8,811 nt of DNA from an uncultured Clostridia bacterium (GTDB lineage Bacteria; Bacillota; Clostridia; TANB77; CAG-508): NCBI GenBank assembly GCA_949746285.1, contig CATJZH010000124.1:1-8811 (forward strand), in the 5' to 3' direction. How positions within the stretch are numbered: position 1 is the first letter of the stretch; every line of letters starts with the position of its first letter. Shown here one piece after another: positions 1 to 5,089 of this stretch. A program made the position numbers and the translations under genes. Below the pieces are notes generated by a model that was not told where the DNA came from, did not search any database, and saw only the letters and a program-made list of their open reading frames with translations.

Positions 1-1154
1 GGGAAGTTGTAATGATGCATATATCTTTTAGACTCTTCGGTATCAATTCCATCTAATACTTGTTCTTCACTTATCATTCCTAAGGTAGCAATGGACATTA
101 CTTGGGTTTGTCCTCTTGTAAATAAGGCGCTTCCATGTGTTCTTGGAAGTAATCCTACTTCACAAGATAAAGGTCTTATATCATATATTCCTCTACCATC
201 AACTCTTTTTCCTTCCTCTAGTATTAACTTTCTAACTGTTTTCTTTTCTAATTTATATAAAGCATCAGATATTGCTTTACTATCTTCTTCTAATTTTTCT
301 TCACCAAATTTTTCTTCATACCATGCTTTAACCTCTTCTGTAAGCTTGTCTATTTTTTCATCTCTTTCTGGTTTGTCTGGCGTTTGAACATCAGTTTTCA
401 TTCTTTCAGAAAATTCATTTGATATCACATCATATATTTCTTCATTAACTTCAAAAGAAGTATATTCAAATTTTGGTTTTCCAATTTCGTCTTTTATTTT
501 TTGTATAAATTCACATACTTTTTTTATTTCAACATGTGCTGCTTTTATAGCTTCTAACATAGTATTATCTGGTATTTCATCTGCACCAGCTTCTATCATC
601 GCTATTTTGTCTTTTGTTCCTGCAACAGTTAATGTTAATCTACTATTTTTTCTTTGTTCTTCTGTTGGATTTATAACTATTTTGTCATCTACATATCCAA
701 CTGCTACTGAAGCCGTTGGTCCACCAAATGGTATATCTGATATTGATAATGCTGCTGATGTTCCTATCATACTACACACTTCTGGTGAACAGTCTTGCTC
801 TACTGATAACACTAAACAACTAACTACTACGTCATTTCTAAAGTCTTTTGGAAATAATGGTCTTATTGGTCTATCTATTGCTCTTGCTGTTAATATTGCT
901 TTATCTGTTGGCTTTCCTTCTCTTTTAGTAAAACTACCTGGTATTTTTCCAACTGCATATAACCTTTCTTCATAATCTACTGACAAAGGAAAAAAATCTA
1001 TTCCTTCTTTTGGTTCTTTTGAAGCTGTTACGTTGACAAGTACTGTTGTTTCTCCATATTTTACAAGTACGCTTCCATTGGCAAGTCCTGCCATTTTTCC
1101 TGTTTCAATAGTAAGTGTTCTTCCTGCTAACTCCATACTATAAGTTTTAAACAT
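1..1154 (-). CDS. pnp: Polyribonucleotide nucleotidyltransferase (PNPase), 5' part, runs off left edge
   Basis: PNPase is the phosphorolytic 3'-to-5' exoribonuclease of RNA decay; it works as a trimer and may join a degradosome. Translating the minus strand from ATG at 1154 gives 384 codons without a stop, beginning MFKTYSMELAGRTLTIETGK. I see PGSFTKREGKP at about residues 73-83, RPIRPLFPKDF at about 96-106, FGGPTASVAVGY at about 143-154, and GRGIYDIRPL followed by LLPRTHGSALFTRGQTQ near residues 318-345. These are the hallmarks of the first RNase PH domain, the helical linker and the start of the second, catalytic RNase PH domain. The family is usually about 700 residues, so the rest of the second core, the KH and the S1 domains lie beyond the left edge. 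The start is set by AGGAGG at 1163-1168 with an 8-nt spacer. The gene has its own promoter and sits downstream of rpsO, the classic rpsO-pnp order. Confidence 0.97.
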   Translation of the reverse strand, partial: MFKTYSMELAGRTLTIETGKMAGLANGSVLVKYGETTVLVNVTASKEPKEGIDFFPLSVDYEERLYAVGKIPGSFTKREGKPTDKAILTARAIDRPIRPLFPKDFRNDVVVSCLVLSVEQDCSPEVCSMIGTSAALSISDIPFGGPTASVAVGYVDDKIVINPTEEQRKNSRLTLTVAGTKDKIAMIEAGADEIPDNTMLEAIKAAHVEIKKVCEFIQKIKDEIGKPKFEYTSFEVNEEIYDVISNEFSERMKTDVQTPDKPERDEKIDKLTEEVKAWYEEKFGEEKLEEDSKAISDALYKLEKKTVRKLILEEGKRVDGRGIYDIRPLSCEVGLLPRTHGSALFTRGQTQVMSIATLGMISEEQVLDGIDTEESKRYMHHYNF

Positions 1155-1162
1155 TTTACATT

Positions 1163-1168
1163 CCTCCT
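1163..1168 (-). promoter_or_regulatory. Ribosome binding site of pnp
   Basis: A perfect AGGAGG lies 8 nt upstream of the pnp ATG at 1154. An out-of-frame ATG-TAA (1156-1161) sits between them, only one nucleotide after the SD core, too close for efficient initiation. This decides the start at 1154. Confidence 0.85.
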
Positions 1169-1179
1169 ACATTTTCTTA

Positions 1180-1197
1180 CTCCTACCTAATTAGGAG
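1180..1197 (-). promoter_or_regulatory. Small hairpin / anti-SD element in pnp leader
   Basis: In the pnp mRNA, CUCCUA (1197-1192) can pair perfectly with UAGGAG (1185-1180) across a 6-nt loop. The same CUCCUA can instead pair with the UAGGAG that forms the pnp Shine-Dalgarno (1169-1164). Two mutually exclusive folds are therefore possible, one leaving the SD open and one hiding it. The pairing is seen directly in the sequence; a regulatory role is inference. Confidence 0.45.
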
Positions 1198-1230
1198 ATT
1201 TTATTAGCAATTTATTTGAAATGTAACCTC

Positions 1231-1267
1231 TACAATGTATTATTTACAATTTTTATAATATATTGTA
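1231..1267 (-). promoter_or_regulatory. Long stem-loop in pnp 5' leader
   Basis: Arms at 1255-1267 and 1231-1243 form a 13-bp stem with one A-C mismatch and an 11-nt loop. The 5' arm can alternatively pair its TACAAT with an ATTGTA inside the loop. No U-tract follows, so it is not a terminator. In E. coli the pnp leader carries a long stem cut by RNase III that mediates PNPase autoregulation; a comparable role here is an inference from position and shape only. Confidence 0.5.
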
Positions 1268-1299
1268 CAAGCTACTGTTCCAAATAAACAGCCACATAC

Positions 1300-1328
1300 A
1301 TTTTACTATAACTATATAAAAAAAGCAA
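1300..1328 (-). promoter_or_regulatory. Sigma-A-type promoter of pnp
   Basis: On the minus strand, TTGCTT (1323-1328) and TAAAAT (1300-1305) are separated by exactly 17 bp. The TATAGTAAAAT run ending in the -10 is identical to that of the rpsO promoter. It lies just after the rpsO terminator and about 145 bp before the pnp ATG, giving a leader of roughly 140 nt that starts near 1293. A 5-bp hairpin (CTGTT/AACAG, 1275-1291) would sit almost at the 5' end of the transcript. Confidence 0.75.
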
Positions 1329-1347
1329 ATACTATTTAGAAGTTTCT

Positions 1348-1394
1348 CAAAAACAAAAACGCCATTTGTTTATAATAAAACATTTGACGTTTTT
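1348..1394 (-). terminator. Intrinsic terminator after rpsO
   Basis: The 10-bp outer stem AAAAACGTCA/TGGCGTTTTT (one G-U) encloses a 2x2 AA/AA internal loop and a 5-bp inner stem TGTTT/AAACA with a 6-nt loop. It is followed by TTTTTGTTTTTG on the minus strand. The hairpin begins 6 nt after the rpsO stop codon. It separates rpsO from pnp, although partial readthrough is common in such arrangements. Confidence 0.8.
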
Positions 1395-1399
1395 TCTTA

Positions 1400-1663
1400 T
1401 TATTTTCTTAAATTTAATTTTTTAACTATTTCTCTATATCTGTTTATATCTTTTTTAGATAAGTAGTTTAATAAATTTCTTCTTTTTCCTATCATTTTTA
1501 ATAATCCTCTTCTTGAGTGATTATCTTTTTTATGAACCTTTAAGTGTTCTGTTAATTCAGAAATTCTTTCTGTTAATATAGCAATTTGAACTTCTGGTGA
1601 CCCTGTGTCATTTTCCTCTCTTTTATGAGTATTGATAATTTCTTGTTTTCTTTCTTTAGTCAT
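1400..1663 (-). CDS. rpsO: 30S ribosomal protein S15
   Basis: S15 is a primary 16S rRNA-binding protein of the small subunit platform and forms part of bridge B4. The product of 87 residues begins MTKERKQEIINTHK. It contains the family signatures NDTGSPEVQIAILTERI, HKKDNHSRRGLLKMIGKRRN and YLSKKDINRYREIVKKLNLR, which cover the whole S15 fold at normal length (E. coli and B. subtilis have 89). An in-frame ATG two codons upstream (1669) would give MKMTKERK. I prefer 1663 because AGGAGG (1673-1678) is 9 nt from it and only 3 nt from the upstream ATG. The gene has its own promoter and a structured leader suggestive of S15 autoregulation, and it is followed by a terminator and then pnp. Confidence 0.97.
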   Translation of the reverse strand: MTKERKQEIINTHKREENDTGSPEVQIAILTERISELTEHLKVHKKDNHSRRGLLKMIGKRRNLLNYLSKKDINRYREIVKKLNLRK

Positions 1664-1672
1664 TTTCATATT

Positions 1673-1678
1673 CCTCCT
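1673..1678 (-). promoter_or_regulatory. Ribosome binding site deciding the rpsO start
   Basis: AGGAGG is followed by two in-frame ATGs, 3 nt (1669) and 9 nt (1663) away. The 9-nt spacing is the normal one, so initiation at 1663 is favoured. Confidence 0.7.
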
Positions 1679-1690
1679 ATTTTTTATTTG

Positions 1691-1739
1691 CCATAAACTG
1701 AGTATAGAGTAGGTTTTTTTCTTCGAACCAAGTTTATGG
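1691..1739 (-). promoter_or_regulatory. Putative S15 leader hairpin upstream of rpsO
   Basis: In the rpsO mRNA, CCATAAACT (1739-1731) pairs perfectly with AGTTTATGG (1699-1691), a 9-bp stem enclosing 31 nt. That loop can form an inner 4-bp hairpin GGTT/AACC, so a multi-branched structure is possible. The element ends about 12 nt before the Shine-Dalgarno. S15 is known to repress its own mRNA through leader structures in several bacterial groups, and these leaders differ between groups. Assignment here rests on location and shape, not on a motif match. Confidence 0.5.
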
Positions 1740-1755
1740 TATTTTTAACAATGAT

Positions 1756-1784
1756 ATTTTACTATACTTATCCTAAAAAATCAA
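1756..1784 (-). promoter_or_regulatory. Sigma-A-type promoter of rpsO
   Basis: TTGATT (1779-1784) and TAAAAT (1756-1761) are spaced by 17 bp on the minus strand. The -35 lies only 12 bp after the secF stop codon. Transcription would start near 1749, giving a leader of about 85 nt that includes the whole hairpin. No convincing terminator separates secF from this promoter, so secF transcripts may also read through into rpsO. Confidence 0.75.
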
Positions 1785-1796
1785 GTCTTTAGCAAA

Positions 1797-2438
1797 TTAT
1801 TCTTGATTTTTATATTCTTTTTCTGTTTTACTTATATAGAAAATTAATTCTATTACTGCTACTACTGTCATTAGATTCACTATTGTAGCAGATACTGGAA
1901 TTCTTGATATTGCTATAACACTGGCTATTACTGCTTCTGTTAAAATAATTATTCCAAACAATTTTCCTAATAATTTAACTACACTCATCTTTCTAAATCT
2001 TATAATTAAGTATGCTACTATTACTATAACAGATATAACAACTGGTGATATATATGGTCTTATTAAATCTCTTATTCTTACATTTGATACTGTATAAACA
2101 GTTAATCCTTCAACAGAAAGTTCTGTTTCATATTTCTCATTCAATTTATTTACTAATTCACTTTTTTCTTCATCAGTTATAGATTCTACACTTATATTAA
2201 CTGAATCATTAAATAAATCTACTGTTCTTATAATTGTTTGTTTATTTTTAAAAACTTCTTTGCAAATATTTTTTACTTCTTTTACATTAATTTCTTTTCC
2301 AATTACTATATTCATTTCCTCATGTTGTTCTAGCATTAAATCTACATTAAACCCTTTTAATGCCACAACTACTATGCCTGCAATTATTAAAAGAATTAAA
2401 CCTAATAAAACTATTTTTTTACTTCCACTTAATTTCAT
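1797..2438 (-). CDS. secF: Divergent, C-terminally shortened SecF-like export subunit
   Basis: SecF normally pairs with SecD in the membrane and uses the proton gradient to help complete protein export. This 213-residue product has a helix at 8-27, an extracytoplasmic region at about 28-128, and helices at about 131-147, 157-176 and 181-203, then a short charged tail. Usual SecF is about 290-310 residues with six helices, so the last two helices are absent. Only 128 bp separate it from rpsO, and these hold no remnant of them. The GIDFTGG-like motif after helix 1 is replaced by GFNVDLMLEQ. In the fourth helix the usual Asp position is approximately Glu197. The ATG at 2438 follows a weak AAGGGG site by 8 nt. 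Identity rests on position directly after secD (25-bp gap) and topology; sequence similarity by eye is weak. Confidence 0.65.
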   Translation of the reverse strand: MKLSGSKKIVLLGLILLIIAGIVVVALKGFNVDLMLEQHEEMNIVIGKEINVKEVKNICKEVFKNKQTIIRTVDLFNDSVNISVESITDEEKSELVNKLNEKYETELSVEGLTVYTVSNVRIRDLIRPYISPVVISVIVIVAYLIIRFRKMSVVKLLGKLFGIIILTEAVIASVIAISRIPVSATIVNLMTVVAVIELIFYISKTEKEYKNQE

Positions 2439-2463
2439 TACTTTTTCCCCTTTATTTCTTATT

Positions 2464-3873
2464 TTATAAAAGTATTAACCAATTATATATTGCTTGTATA
2501 AATAATCCCCAGAATAAAATCATTCCTATACTGCTTATTACTACACCTGGTACAAATACAAATATTACTGCTATTATACAAACTGGTATAATCATTAAAT
2601 ATAGTTCTTTCATATTTTTAATAAATATATATTTTTTATTATTATTTTTTAATTCTTTTAAATAGCTTATATTAAATGCATAATTTATTACAATTACAGC
2701 TAAATAAGCAATTATTGCATTAATTGTTATTATTACATTTGTATATTTAAGAATAATATTTAATATTGCTATATGACCTAAGCATAATATTGCACATTTA
2801 AGTCCTTCTAATTTAAATTTTATTATTAAATATATTGATACTAAAACAATTACTACTAAAAATACTATTTTAGCATTTTGGGCTAATTCTGGTGTTACTA
2901 CAGAATTAATGTGATTATCTGAACTTAATGTATAAGATAAAGGCATTGAGTCTTCATTTATAATTTTAACTATTCTTTCTACACTTTGACTAATTTGCAT
3001 ATATTGATTGTGATCTTCAGTAGCATTTCCCATAGGAATTTGTATTGTTCCATTTGCTAGTTCTTCAGCAAAATATGTTGTACTTAATGTTTGATCATCC
3101 ATTTTTATTGATACATAATTTTTTGTTTCTGTTCCATCTTCTGCTGTAACTGCTTGATATTTATTACTAATTTCTTTTAATTTTTCTGCACCTTCTTTAT
3201 CAAATGTTAATTGTAAATATGATTGATATCCATTTGAATAATTAGATAATTGAACTGCCTTTTTTATATGAGAGTTATCTATTAAAATTAATCCTGTTTG
3301 ATAATCTATAACTTCCACATTTCCAACAGTTGAAACCATACTTTGAGCTATTTCAACATTGTCATCATCTGGCAATTCTATAACTATCTCTCCTGTAACA
3401 GCATCTAATCTAATGTTATATTCATATACATCTAAAGTTTCTAACCTTTTTTGAATTATTTTTTTAGATTTTTCAAAATTATCTATATTAATATTAGCTT
3501 CTTCATTAGCTTTTATTGTTCTTGTTTCTTTTGTATATCCTTCTATATCAGTTTTATCTGGTTCATTTGCCTCTTCTTTTTCTCCATCTTCTGTTTCTAA
3601 AGAAACTTGTGTATCAGCATTTGGGTCTTTTGCAACTTCTCCAGCTACATTACCTTCTGAATCTATATAAACTTCTTTTTCTTCTTCACTATCATCTAAT
3701 ACATAATGTAGTTCTTTTATTCCTTTTAATTCCATTCCAAAATTAAATTCTGGCAAAATACTTTTCCATATACCATTCTTTTTCTCATACAGTCCTAAAA
3801 AAGCAATTAACACTACTGCTACTATAATTAATAATATCGCTATTTTTCTAATCCTTTTTAAATTTTTTTCCAA
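2464..3873 (-). CDS. secD: Divergent SecD-like protein-export subunit
   Basis: SecD with SecF forms an RND-type membrane protein that assists late steps of Sec translocation on the outer face. This 469-residue product has helix 1 at 10-28, a large extracytoplasmic P1 region, and five C-terminal helices at about 335-352, 357-376, 382-399, 424-442 and 443-463, the normal six. NFGMELKGIKEL (44-55) aligns with the LGLDLKGG motif but lacks Gly-Gly. LTFDKEGAEKLKEIS (222-236) and SMPLSY (309-314) match P1 landmarks. In the fourth helix the VDAN aspartate aligns with Asn397, and no acidic residue remains within helices 2-4. Residues 62-115 form an acidic insertion. Translation starts at TTG 3873, 8 nt after AGGAGG. 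The gene lies directly behind the HD gene, whose stop codon overlaps this RBS. Confidence 0.8.
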   Translation of the reverse strand: MEKNLKRIRKIAILLIIVAVVLIAFLGLYEKKNGIWKSILPEFNFGMELKGIKELHYVLDDSEEEKEVYIDSEGNVAGEVAKDPNADTQVSLETEDGEKEEANEPDKTDIEGYTKETRTIKANEEANINIDNFEKSKKIIQKRLETLDVYEYNIRLDAVTGEIVIELPDDDNVEIAQSMVSTVGNVEVIDYQTGLILIDNSHIKKAVQLSNYSNGYQSYLQLTFDKEGAEKLKEISNKYQAVTAEDGTETKNYVSIKMDDQTLSTTYFAEELANGTIQIPMGNATEDHNQYMQISQSVERIVKIINEDSMPLSYTLSSDNHINSVVTPELAQNAKIVFLVVIVLVSIYLIIKFKLEGLKCAILCLGHIAILNIILKYTNVIITINAIIAYLAVIVINYAFNISYLKELKNNNKKYIFIKNMKELYLMIIPVCIIAVIFVFVPGVVISSIGMILFWGLFIQAIYNWLILL

Positions 3874-3881
3874 AACAATTA

Positions 3882-3887
3882 CCTCCT
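3882..3887 (-). promoter_or_regulatory. Ribosome binding site deciding the TTG start of secD
   Basis: AGGAGG lies 8 nt before TTG at 3873, and no ATG or GTG is better placed. The TAG stop of the upstream HD gene (3886-3888) is embedded in this site (TAGGAGG), so a terminating ribosome sits on the secD RBS. This suggests translational coupling. Confidence 0.75.
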
Positions 3888-4545
3888 ATAATAAGTTTGT
3901 ATCATTTATAATTAATTCAAACCATAATCCTAAATATTTTGCTGCTCTTTTGCTCATTTTAGTTCTATCCATAAATATTTCAAAATAATCTATAACTGGA
4001 CAAATTTTTGTATCTATTGTTAAATTTAAGATAACTTTTCTTTCATCTATATCTATTTTGAGTTCTGAACTAGTAACAGCATAATTTACTTCATCGTGCT
4101 TATCAAATAAACTTCTATCTTTCTTTGAAACTCTGCTCCTATGTGCATCTGACTTGTCCGCTAAAATTAAAGCAGCAGATACCTCACTTACTGCTGTTCC
4201 TGTCGATTCATCATGATTTCCTATTGCCATCATTATTTCGGTTCTATCTGATATATCCATATTCATATCTTTTAAAATATTGTAAGAAAGTATTGCCCCT
4301 GTATGAGCATGATCTACTCTATTTACCGAATTTCCTATATCATGCATATAACCTGCTATTCTCGCTAGTTCTATTCTATGTTCATCATATCCCAAAGTTC
4401 TTAAAATGTACGCCGCCCTTTCAGCAACTACTGAAACATGTCTATTAGAATGTTCTGTATATCCTAAAACATCTAATTGTTTTTGGGCATTTTTTATAAG
4501 TTCTTTAACTTCAGAATTCTCTACAACGTCCTCAAAAGTTACCAT
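3886..4545 (-). CDS. HD-domain phosphohydrolase
   Basis: The 219-residue product is a soluble HD-superfamily metal-dependent phosphohydrolase; its natural substrate cannot be read from the sequence. Visible metal-ligand motifs are H36 in HSNRHVSVVA, the H68-D69 doublet in YMHDIGN, H79 and H81 in DHAHTGAILS, H111-D112 in GNHDE, and D130/D133 in ADKSD. The domain spans roughly residues 30-135. The remaining ~80 residues form an alpha/beta tail ending in a basic-aromatic segment (KMSKRAAKYLGLWFE). There is no signal peptide or membrane helix, so it is cytoplasmic. It is the first gene of a three-gene unit with secD and secF, driven by the promoter at 4604-4632. AGGAGG precedes the ATG at 4545. 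HD genes next to secD occur in other Clostridia to my knowledge. A role in nucleotide or signalling-nucleotide turnover is only a possibility. Confidence 0.92.
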   Translation of the reverse strand: MVTFEDVVENSEVKELIKNAQKQLDVLGYTEHSNRHVSVVAERAAYILRTLGYDEHRIELARIAGYMHDIGNSVNRVDHAHTGAILSYNILKDMNMDISDRTEIMMAIGNHDESTGTAVSEVSAALILADKSDAHRSRVSKKDRSLFDKHDEVNYAVTSSELKIDIDERKVILNLTIDTKICPVIDYFEIFMDRTKMSKRAAKYLGLWFELIINDTNLL

Positions 4546-4603
4546 ATCTCCTCCTTTGTGTTTTTGTTATCTTATGTAGCCGCTCATTTTATTATCCTTG
4601 TAA

Positions 4604-4632
4604 ATTGTATATTAAAAATTAAAAAATATCAA
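4604..4632 (-). promoter_or_regulatory. Sigma-A-type promoter of the HD-secD-secF unit
   Basis: TTGATA (4627-4632) and TACAAT (4604-4609) are separated by 17 bp, close to consensus. Transcription should start near 4597, about 52 nt before the HD gene ATG. The -35 lies inside an AT-only inverted repeat (4616-4648) located just after the stop codon of the TIGR04086 gene. Confidence 0.8.
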
Positions 4633-4648
4633 CCTATTTTTTTAATTT
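4616..4648 (-). repeat. AT-only inverted repeat overlapping the -35 region
   Basis: AAATTAAAAAAATA (4648-4635) and TATTTTTTAATTT (4628-4616) are complementary apart from one bulged A, with a 6-nt loop GGTTGA. It could be a weak terminator for the upstream membrane-protein gene, since it ends in a T-rich run. With no G-C pairs in the stem it would be unstable as RNA, so the role is uncertain. Confidence 0.35.
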
Positions 4649-4657
4649 TATTATTAT

Positions 4658-5014
4658 TTATTTTTGGAAATTTACTCCTATTATTCCTCCTACTGCCCCT
4701 CCTATTATTCCAAGTATTATCATTATTATTGAATCTATTCCTAAATAAAATTCAAAATTTGCAAAGCTTGATACCAAATACAGAATAAACATATAAATTA
4801 TTCTTAATAAACTTCCATATAAAATTCCTTTTTGTTTCTTTGCTTTTGATATTCTAAAAGCTCCTATCATAAGTGATATTATTACTATGCCCATAGTAGC
4901 TGGTTTTATTATTTCTTCACTTATTGAAGTTTTAAAAAGTAAAATTGACAATATAAAAATTAAAATTAATGATAATAAAATTGATAAAATAAGCTCTCTT
5001 ATAATTTCTTTCAT
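4658..5014 (-). CDS. TIGR04086-type four-helix membrane protein
   Basis: The 118-residue product is almost wholly hydrophobic. It has predicted helices at about 9-27, 36-54, 63-83 and 93-114, a basic loop (RISKAKKQKG, 54-63) between helices 2 and 3, and a Gly-rich end IIGGAVGGIIGVN (103-115). This size, topology and C-terminal Gly pattern match the uncharacterised TIGR04086 membrane protein family, found in Clostridia and Bacilli near tgt, yajC and secDF. Function is unknown. The ATG at 5014 follows AGGAGG (5022-5027) by 7 nt. The U-tract of an intrinsic terminator directly abuts that RBS, so the gene's own promoter is not evident and expression may depend on readthrough. In many Clostridia a SCIFF peptide gene (scfA) follows this family; none fits in the 112 bp here. 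Confidence 0.85.
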   Translation of the reverse strand: MKEIIRELILSILLSLILIFILSILLFKTSISEEIIKPATMGIVIISLMIGAFRISKAKKQKGILYGSLLRIIYMFILYLVSSFANFEFYLGIDSIIMIILGIIGGAVGGIIGVNFQK

Positions 5015-5021
5015 AAATTAT

Positions 5022-5027
5022 CCTCCT
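5022..5027 (-). promoter_or_regulatory. RBS of the TIGR04086 gene, fused to a terminator U-tract
   Basis: AGGAGG is 7 nt from the ATG at 5014 and directly follows the seven-T run of the hairpin at 5029-5069. Hairpin formation would hold the SD at the foot of an 18-bp stem. Confidence 0.75.
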
Positions 5028-5069
5028 AAAAAAATACTTCTATAAATTATATTTATAGAAGTATTTTTT
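5028..5069 (-). terminator. Long palindromic intrinsic terminator after the WG-repeat gene
   Basis: Arms at 5029-5046 and 5052-5069 are perfectly complementary over 18 bp around a 5-nt loop. The last six pairs are A-U and supply the U-tract on the minus strand. It lies 20 bp after the WG-repeat gene stop. Only 3 of the 18 pairs are G-C, so strength is uncertain. By symmetry it could also act on the + strand, but no + strand gene converges here. Confidence 0.7.
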
Positions 5070-5089
5070 ATAACTTATTTATTTCTAAA

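Noticed and set aside
91..975. Open frames on the + strand (91-387 and 607-975)
   Set aside because: They lie opposite pnp, whose minus-strand frame encodes clear PNPase motifs. The + strand products are Ser/Leu/Phe-rich shadow sequences without an RBS.
1155..1399. Small unlisted gene between rpsO and pnp
   Set aside because: No SD-preceded frame longer than a start-stop was found; the stretch is accounted for by terminator, promoter and leader structures.
1775..1796. Possible terminator after secF (CTAAA/TTTAG)
   Set aside because: Only a 5-bp AT-rich stem with no following U-tract; it overlaps the rpsO -35 region.
2260..2665. + strand frames overlapping secF/secD
   Set aside because: Hydrophobic shadow products opposite real membrane-protein genes; no RBS and no recognisable domain.
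3516..3746. + strand frame with Leu-rich product
   Set aside because: A shadow of the Glu-rich SecD insertion, since GAA codons read as TTC/CTT on the opposite strand.
4546..4657. SCIFF peptide gene (scfA), which often follows the TIGR04086 gene in Clostridia
   Set aside because: The 112-bp spacer holds only a promoter and leader; no Cys-rich frame of about 46 codons exists in any frame.
4125..4788. + strand frames opposite the HD and TIGR04086 genes
   Set aside because: Antisense to well-supported genes, with no SD and no family features.
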